Below are positions 6,704 to 10,243 of a stretch of DNA of 10,243 nucleotides, one piece after another (position 1 is the stretch's first letter; each line of letters starts with the position of its first letter). The stretch is taken from NCBI GenBank assembly GCA_050292445.1, contig JBNKLQ010000225.1, forward strand, positions 1 to 10,243, written 5' to 3'. This DNA is from Leptofilum sp050292445 (GTDB taxonomy: Bacteria; Chloroflexota; Anaerolineae; Promineifilales; Promineifilaceae). The notes under the pieces were generated by a model, which ran no database searches, was not told the DNA's origin, and saw nothing but the letters and a program-made list of their open reading frames with translations. The translations under genes were made by a program, and so were the position numbers.

Positions 6704-8191
6704 ATGACTGTAAGAACACGATTTGCTCCCAGCCCCACGGGATATTTGCACATTGGTGGTGTGTGGGCGGCTTTGTTTGCCTGGCTTTATGCCCGGCGGC
6801 ACGGTGGCCAATTTGTGCTGCGCATTGAAGATACAGACACCAAGCGTACGGTGCCCGGTGCATTGGAAAGTTTAATGACCAGCCTGCGCTGGTTTGGTTT
6901 AGATTGGGATGAAGGGCCAGACGTCGGTGGCCCAGTTGGCCCTTACATTCAGACGGAACGCAAGGCACTTTACCAGGAGTGGGCCAACTGGCTGGTGGCA
7001 CATGATTTTGCTTACAAATGTTTTGCCACGCCGGAAGAGCTGGCGGAAATGCGCGCCGAACTGGAAGCCAAAGGGGACCGCTCTGGCTATGATCGTCGCT
7101 ACCGTGATTTGCCCGCCGAGGAAGTTGCCCAGCTGGAAGCATCAGGGCGTGACTATGTGATTCGTTTTAAGATGCCGTTGGCGGGGCAAACGGCCGTTCC
7201 CGACCTTCTACGGGGGGATGTGATTTTTGACAATGACCAGTTCACCGATTACGTCCTGCTCAAATCCAATGGCCTGCCAACCTACCATTTGGCCCATGTT
7301 GTGGATGATCATTTTATGCAGATTTCGCATATTACGCGCGGGGTTGAATGGCTCAACACGGCCCCGATTCATGTCAATTTGTTCAAAGCGTTTGGCTGGG
7401 AGATGCCTGTTTTGGTTCATCTGCCCGTGATTTTGAATCCCAGCGGCAAGGGCAAACTAAGCAAGCGGCACCAGGCGTTTATGGATGCTGGTGCCGAAAT
7501 TTTAGTGCGGGCCAGTGAGTTTATGGAAGGGGGCTATTTGCCGGAGGCGGTGCTGAACTTCTTAGCCAATATTGGCTGGACCTTTGGCGATGACCAGGAG
7601 AAGTTCACGATGGAAGAAGCGATTGCCCGCTTTGATCTGGCTACGGTGAGTCCGGCACCGACCAAGCTGCCTTACAGCAAACTGGATTGGCTCAACGGGC
7701 AATACATCCAGGAGATGGAACCATTGGAACTAGCTAAGGCAGTACGGCCGTTCCTGGAAGCCGCCGGTTTGGAAGTGAATCTTGATGCCCTGCTGGTTGT
7801 CATGCCGCCCATGCGCGTACGCCTTAAGCGCTTCCCCGATGCCATTCCGTTTTTACGGTTTTTGTCCGAAGAGATGCCGCTGCCGGAAAGTGCTGAGGCG
7901 CTGACGCATAAGCATTTGCCGCTGGAGGCTGCTGCAGCTGCTTTCCATGAGGCCCGCGATTTGCTGGCTGATTTGGAGCCATTTACGCTGGAAAATATCA
8001 GTACGCAACTGCTGGCCTTAGGCGAAAAACATACGGCCAACGGCAAGGCTGGACCCTTCTTGGGACAGATGCGTCTGGCTGTGACGGGGCAGAAGGTGTC
8101 GCCGCCACTTTTTGAGTCTGTGTTGGCGCTGGGGCGCGCGAGCGTGCTTGCCAGACTGGACAAAATTTTGACGCTTTTTGAGGATAAATAA
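6704..8191 (+). CDS. gltX: Glutamyl-tRNA synthetase (GluRS)
   Basis: The 495-residue protein is of normal length for bacterial GluRS, a cytoplasmic class I synthetase that charges tRNA-Glu. RFAPSPTGYLHIGG opens the catalytic Rossmann domain, with the HIGH-type signature as HIGG at residues 16-19. RIEDTDTKR follows, and the KMSKS-type signature is KLSKR at 251-255. NIGWTFGDDQEKF and KLDWLNGQYI mark the stem-contact region before the helical anticodon-binding domain. The Cys-rich zinc knuckle of some GluRS proteins is absent: only one Cys (in YKCFATPEEL) is left there. ATG 6704 is preceded by AGGAAGG (6693-6699). A tRNA-Gln gene follows 75 bp downstream, so the enzyme could be a non-discriminating GluRS that also charges tRNA-Gln for GatCAB; this is inference. 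Confidence 0.97.
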   Translation: MTVRTRFAPSPTGYLHIGGVWAALFAWLYARRHGGQFVLRIEDTDTKRTVPGALESLMTSLRWFGLDWDEGPDVGGPVGPYIQTERKALYQEWANWLVAHDFAYKCFATPEELAEMRAELEAKGDRSGYDRRYRDLPAEEVAQLEASGRDYVIRFKMPLAGQTAVPDLLRGDVIFDNDQFTDYVLLKSNGLPTYHLAHVVDDHFMQISHITRGVEWLNTAPIHVNLFKAFGWEMPVLVHLPVILNPSGKGKLSKRHQAFMDAGAEILVRASEFMEGGYLPEAVLNFLANIGWTFGDDQEKFTMEEAIARFDLATVSPAPTKLPYSKLDWLNGQYIQEMEPLELAKAVRPFLEAAGLEVNLDALLVVMPPMRVRLKRFPDAIPFLRFLSEEMPLPESAEALTHKHLPLEAAAAAFHEARDLLADLEPFTLENISTQLLALGEKHTANGKAGPFLGQMRLAVTGQKVSPPLFESVLALGRASVLARLDKILTLFEDK

Positions 8192-8215
8192 GGCCTCGTT
8201 TTCCTTACACCTTGT

Positions 8216-8244
8216 TTGCCATGCGTGGGGGCTTCTGGTAGAAT
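8216..8244 (+). promoter_or_regulatory. Promoter of the tRNA-Gln gene
   Basis: TTGCCA (8216-8221), a 17-bp spacer and TAGAAT (8239-8244), with an extended -10 TGG just upstream (8236-8238). The bases after the -10 are GC-rich (CCCGC), as is usual for stringently controlled stable-RNA promoters. The start would be near 8251, about 16 nt before the mature tRNA. Confidence 0.75.
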
Positions 8245-8266
8245 CCCGCTTCATTCAGCCGAACGG

Positions 8267-8337
8267 TGCGGGATAGTTTAATGGCAGAACCGGCGGCTCT
8301 GAACCGTCTAGTCCAGGTTCGAATCCTGGTCCCGCAG
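8267..8337 (+). tRNA. tRNA-Gln (anticodon CTG)
   Basis: A full cloverleaf folds. The acceptor stem TGCGGGA (8267-8273) pairs perfectly with TCCCGCA (8330-8336), and the D-arm is 8276-8290. Anticodon stem GGCGG/CCGTC encloses loop CTCTGAA with anticodon CTG at 8299-8301 (reads CAG). The T-arm is CCAGG-TTCGAAT-CCTGG (8313-8329). U1-A72 and discriminator G8337 are the identity elements known for bacterial tRNA-Gln. No CCA is encoded (GTCA follows), so it must be added after transcription. The gene has its own promoter and terminator. Confidence 0.96.
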
Positions 8338-8344
8338 TCAAAAG

Positions 8345-8371
8345 GAACATGGCCTGGCCATGTTCTTTTTT
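8345..8371. terminator. Terminator of tRNA-Gln, possibly bidirectional
   Basis: GAACATGGC (8345-8353) and GCCATGTTC (8357-8365) form a perfect 9-bp stem with loop CTG, followed by six T (8366-8371). A preceding A-run (8340-8343) gives a short T-run on the opposite strand, so it may also stop transcripts from the minus-strand anti-sigma gene. Confidence 0.9.
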
Positions 8372-8375
8372 ATTA

Positions 8376-8406
8376 GGTGCGACGTGCATCAAAAATGCGT
8401 CGCATC
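8376..8406. other. Hairpin between the tRNA terminator and the anti-sigma gene end
   Basis: TGCGACG (8378-8384) pairs with CGTCGCA (8398-8404), with G-C and G-T pairs outside (8376-8377/8405-8406) and an inner CAT/ATG after a 2-nt bulge. It lies 15 bp past the stop of the minus-strand anti-sigma gene but has no T-run in either direction. It may stabilise the 3' end or assist the neighbouring terminator. Confidence 0.55.
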
Positions 8407-8421
8407 TTGCTTTAATAAACG

Positions 8422-9138
8422 TCAATTACCTAAAACTTTATCCCCAGTGGGGCCAGGGCTGCCACTTGCTGGCTCAATGGTGATGCCAAAATTTTCATAA
8501 CTGCCCAGAGGGTCTGGGGCGTGCACCCAATGGGCACTGTAGCCATCTTCATCCACATTAAAGACGCCACCGTCAATACGCTGGCCATCTTTGACAAGCC
8601 AGAGCTGGTATGCTTCTGTTTCTGGCAGAGTGGGTAGGTTTTGCACCACCAGGGTGCCATGCTGCTCATCGGCGGTGATGATGATAATGCCGGTGACTGA
8701 AGCGTTTTCTTCTGCGCTGGTGAGGGTAACGGTGCCGAAGTTGGCGGGTGTCGTGGCCTCATCCAGCCGTTGGCGCAGTTGGAAGTTGCTGATGAGCAGG
8801 AGGGCCAGCACCACAACAAGGACCGGCTGCCACAACGGCCGTTTTTGGAACCAGGTGCGCCAATTGGACCACCAACTGGTTTGGGGCGTTGGTGTTTTTA
8901 CGGCCGTTTCTCCCACACCACTAATTTCTTGCAAAAGCCGTGTTTTTAAATTTGGTGGGAGCGTCACTTGTGGAATAGCCATCGCCAGCTCCCCGACAAG
9001 CGCCTGATATGCTTGCAGCTCGGTCTGGCAGACGGCACACGTCGTTAGATGTGCTGCAACCTCAGCTGCTTCTGCATCAGCCAGGATGTTTAGCGCATAG
9101 GCGGGTATCTTGTCTGTGATGTGGGATTCAGATTTCAT
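8422..9138 (-). CDS. RskA-type transmembrane anti-sigma factor
   Basis: The 238-residue protein starts with a zinc-binding anti-sigma (ZAS) domain: H30-x3-C34-x2-C37 (AAHLTTCAVC). A linker and one transmembrane helix follow (about 104-119, after RPLWQP). The extracytoplasmic C-terminal domain matches the RskA family (LVVQNLPTLPETEAYQLW, GGVF, FGITIEPASGSPGPTG). Such proteins hold their cognate ECF sigma factor at the membrane and release it on proteolysis. The ATG (9136-9138) is preceded only by a weak GAGAAA, so translation is likely modest. It lies 81 bp downstream of the sigma gene, probably in one transcript. Two ACGGCCGT palindromes lie within it, one coding part of ETAVKT. Confidence 0.93.
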   Translation of the reverse strand: MKSESHITDKIPAYALNILADAEAAEVAAHLTTCAVCQTELQAYQALVGELAMAIPQVTLPPNLKTRLLQEISGVGETAVKTPTPQTSWWSNWRTWFQKRPLWQPVLVVVLALLLISNFQLRQRLDEATTPANFGTVTLTSAEENASVTGIIIITADEQHGTLVVQNLPTLPETEAYQLWLVKDGQRIDGGVFNVDEDGYSAHWVHAPDPLGSYENFGITIEPASGSPGPTGDKVLGN

Positions 9139-9219
9139 TTTCTCAAAATATAGCTTTATAATTCTCTGTTAAGCAGATACGCATTTTGCCTTATTTTGGA
9201 TTTAGATGTAAACGCATCC

Positions 9220-9786
9220 TTATGGTTGTAGCATGAGGCGCAGCTTTTGCATGCCCAACCGTATGCGTGTTTTAACGGTTCCTAACGGCATCTCTAGCTG
9301 ATCAGCAATCTGACTGTGGCTGTAACCACGAAAGTAGGCCAGGACGAGAACATCGTGTTGTTCCTGGGGTAGCTTTGCCAGAGCGGCATGGATTTTTTGT
9401 CGTTGCATTTGTTGTGAAACGGCCGTTTCCGGGGAACGGCCGTCGGCGTAAGGCTCAAAATTCAGTTCCGTCCAGCTGATGCTGTTGTGTTCTGGGCGAA
9501 CGCCTTCGCGCCGCAAAATGTCGATGGCGCGATTGCGGGCCATGCTGGTGAGCCAGGTACGCACGCTGGCCCGATCGGCTCGATAGCTGTCTGCCTTTTC
9601 CCAGACGCGCCGGAACACGTCCAGCATAATTTCCTCAGCCAGCTGTTGATTCCCCACCAGATGATAGGCGACGCTGTAGAGCAAACGGCCGTATCGATCA
9701 TACAAAGTACCCAGTGCCTCCGCCCGGCGGTTGACGATTTGGGACAACAACATCTGATCTTCAACGGTCACTAAATCAACAGACAT
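9220..9786 (-). CDS. ECF (SigK-like) RNA polymerase sigma factor
   Basis: The 188-residue protein has the two ECF domains. Region 2 (about 26-95) includes LYDRYGRLLYSVAYHLVGN, EEIMLDVFRRVW, and VRTWLTSMARNRAIDILRR for -10 recognition. Region 4 (about 127-186) contains LPQEQHDVLVLAYFRGYSHSQIAD and the helix-turn-helix LGTVKTRIRLGMQKLR. There is no region 3, as expected for ECF. With the RskA-type anti-sigma factor downstream it matches the SigK/RskA pairing known from actinobacteria, so it probably responds to an envelope or redox signal; the regulon is unknown. No Shine-Dalgarno sequence precedes ATG 9784-9786. An internal ATG at residue 12 is an alternative start, but the longer form is favoured by the promoter position. 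Confidence 0.94.
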   Translation of the reverse strand: MSVDLVTVEDQMLLSQIVNRRAEALGTLYDRYGRLLYSVAYHLVGNQQLAEEIMLDVFRRVWEKADSYRADRASVRTWLTSMARNRAIDILRREGVRPEHNSISWTELNFEPYADGRSPETAVSQQMQRQKIHAALAKLPQEQHDVLVLAYFRGYSHSQIADQLEMPLGTVKTRIRLGMQKLRLMLQP

Positions 9787-9792
9787 AACGGT

Positions 9793-9820
9793 ATTGTATT
9801 ATCTGTGGGGTGGTAGGCAA
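9793..9820 (-). promoter_or_regulatory. Probable promoter of the sigma factor gene, giving a leaderless mRNA
   Basis: On the minus strand TTGCCT (9815-9820) and TACAAT (9793-9798, five of six to consensus) are separated by 16 bp. Only six bases lie between the -10 and the start codon, so transcription would begin at or next to the A of ATG. Confidence 0.5.
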
Positions 9821-9991
9821 CTTTCCTTTCGCTACCCTGGGCAAAAATTCATGTTCCTGGCCTGCCGGGTGAAATAGTGGCAGACGCTGAGCCAGTAAAT
9901 GTGGCGAATATGGCCAAGAAACTGCATGATTTACCCAGATATGGGCCTGTTTCGGCAAACTTTTTTGATGATTTTACGTAATGACAGTTAC

Positions 9992-10031
9992 CCGCATTTG
10001 TCCTCGAAGTTGGCAACAAATGCGGTATAAT
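9992..10031 (+). promoter_or_regulatory. 10-bp inverted repeat abutting a TATAAT box (candidate operator/promoter)
   Basis: CCGCATTTGT (9992-10001) and ACAAATGCGG (10016-10025) are perfect inverted copies with a 14-bp spacer, and TATAAT starts at the next base (10026-10031). There is no good -35 at the usual distance (best is TCGAAG at 10004-10009, spacer 16), so this may be an activator-dependent promoter. It would drive the reading frame at 10155 with a leader of about 115 nt. Confidence 0.45.
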
Positions 10032-10154
10032 ATTGTCATGTTGTCATAAGATAACAGATTTTGTGGGGCCGTGGATAAACGGCCGTGTGTGTAAAAGCGA
10101 AGCCTGTGATGTTTGCGTAAAACCAGTTTGCTTTCACATGAAAAGGAGTCAACG

Positions 10155-10235
10155 ATGAATCTTGTTTTCCCAATCTTGTGCGTTTTCGGCGTTGGGCTTT
10201 TGGTTATTTTAGCTGCTTCTGTTCGCATTGTTTAG
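10155..10235 (+). CDS. Short hydrophobic frame; possible TAG-interrupted start of a stomatin/SPFH protein
   Basis: ATG 10155 has an excellent ribosome binding site (AAAAGGAG, 10141-10148, six bases upstream). It codes 26 residues, almost all hydrophobic: one membrane helix followed by ASVRIV, then TAG (10233-10235), then codons for Glu-Tyr as the window ends. Stomatin/slipin proteins begin with just such a helix followed by RIV-x-EYERGV, so TAG replaces one residue of that motif (CAG for Gln would need one change). Alternatives: a genuine small membrane protein or leader peptide, with a following start at ATG 10240, or a sequencing error. The match is short and the family call is tentative. 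Confidence 0.45.
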   Translation: MNLVFPILCVFGVGLLVILAASVRIV

Positions 10236-10243
10236 GAATATGA

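Larger units (their letters stand above)
65..10086. repeat. Highly iterated palindrome ACGGCCGT, 17 copies across the window
   Basis: Copies start at 65, 745, 1934, 2754, 3514, 3898, 5399, 6205, 6442, 7190, 7744, 8835, 8900, 9419, 9436, 9685 and 10079. Several extend to AACGGCCGTT. Sixteen lie in genes on either strand and in different reading frames (for example Thr-Ala-Val or Asn-Gly-Arg), and one is intergenic. At the window's base composition about 0.2 copies would be expected. It is dispersed, not a tandem array. Confidence 0.9.
9787..10154. other. Intergenic region without a convincing gene
   Basis: These 368 bases separate the sigma gene from the last short reading frame. The minus-strand frames here have no gene-like composition. 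A plus-strand frame open from after a TAG to TAA at 9979-9981 (GTG 9877 or ATG 9910) codes a short peptide ending NFFDDFT, but no family or good ribosome binding site supports it. The region holds the sigma promoter, a 10-bp inverted repeat at 9992-10025, a TATAAT box at 10026-10031, a direct repeat TTGTCAT (10033-10039 and 10041-10047) and one ACGGCCGT palindrome at 10079. Confidence 0.6.

Noticed and set aside
9776..9958. Minus-strand frame of 60 residues upstream of the sigma gene
   Set aside because: It overlaps the sigma promoter and start, and its composition does not look like a protein.
9877..9981. Plus-strand frame of 34 residues from GTG
   Set aside because: Composition is protein-like, but there is no strong ribosome binding site, promoter or family match; possibly a gene remnant.
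10070..10078. Single DnaA-box-like CGTGGATAA
   Set aside because: It has one mismatch to the consensus, stands alone, and no AT-rich unwinding region or dnaA/dnaN gene is present, so no origin is claimed.
9974..10228. Minus-strand frame of 84 residues
   Set aside because: No ribosome binding site, no recognisable domain, and it overlaps the better-supported plus-strand frame and the inverted repeat.

Overview
The window is about half GC, with long well-coded genes on both strands, and looks like one chromosomal contig of a free-living bacterium. I favour Chloroflexota (Anaerolineae-like) because of the RskA-type anti-sigma factor, the DUF5667-like helical domain, the large c-type cytochromes and the dense palindrome ACGGCCGT. 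This assignment is inference, not something the sequence proves.

Positions 1-5418 (+ strand) form a redox block. It opens with the C-terminal part of a multiheme cytochrome c (17 CXXCH motifs visible, built from duplicated six-heme modules). Next come a small 2[4Fe-4S] ferredoxin-type protein and, one base later, an FAD/NAD(P)-dependent oxidoreductase. The block ends with a second, membrane-anchored cytochrome with 28 CXXCH motifs, most of them in eleven tandem units of about 40 residues (two haems per unit). The two cytochromes share a three-haem domain, which suggests one pathway. The cytoplasmic-looking Fe-S protein and flavoprotein could exchange electrons with a pyridine nucleotide. The two cytochromes look like modular haem wires outside the membrane. 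No quinone-reactive or membrane-crossing electron carrier is visible, so the link is probably upstream of the window or elsewhere.

Positions 5432-8371 hold a bidirectional terminator, a convergent zinc/manganese-type ABC transporter lipoprotein (- strand) with a strong promoter and a candidate metal-responsive operator, then divergent glutamyl-tRNA synthetase (gltX), a tRNA-Gln(CUG) with its own promoter, and another bidirectional terminator.

Positions 8376-9786 (- strand) encode an ECF sigma factor followed by its membrane-bound RskA-type anti-sigma factor. The sigma gene appears to be transcribed from its own start codon (leaderless).

Positions 9787-10154 contain no convincing gene but hold a 10-bp perfect inverted repeat next to a TATAAT box. 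The window ends in a short hydrophobic reading frame with an excellent ribosome binding site. It looks like the first residues of a stomatin/SPFH protein interrupted by TAG.

Throughout, the 8-bp palindrome ACGGCCGT occurs 17 times, where about 0.2 would be expected by chance. It is a highly iterated palindrome comparable in kind to cyanobacterial HIP1.
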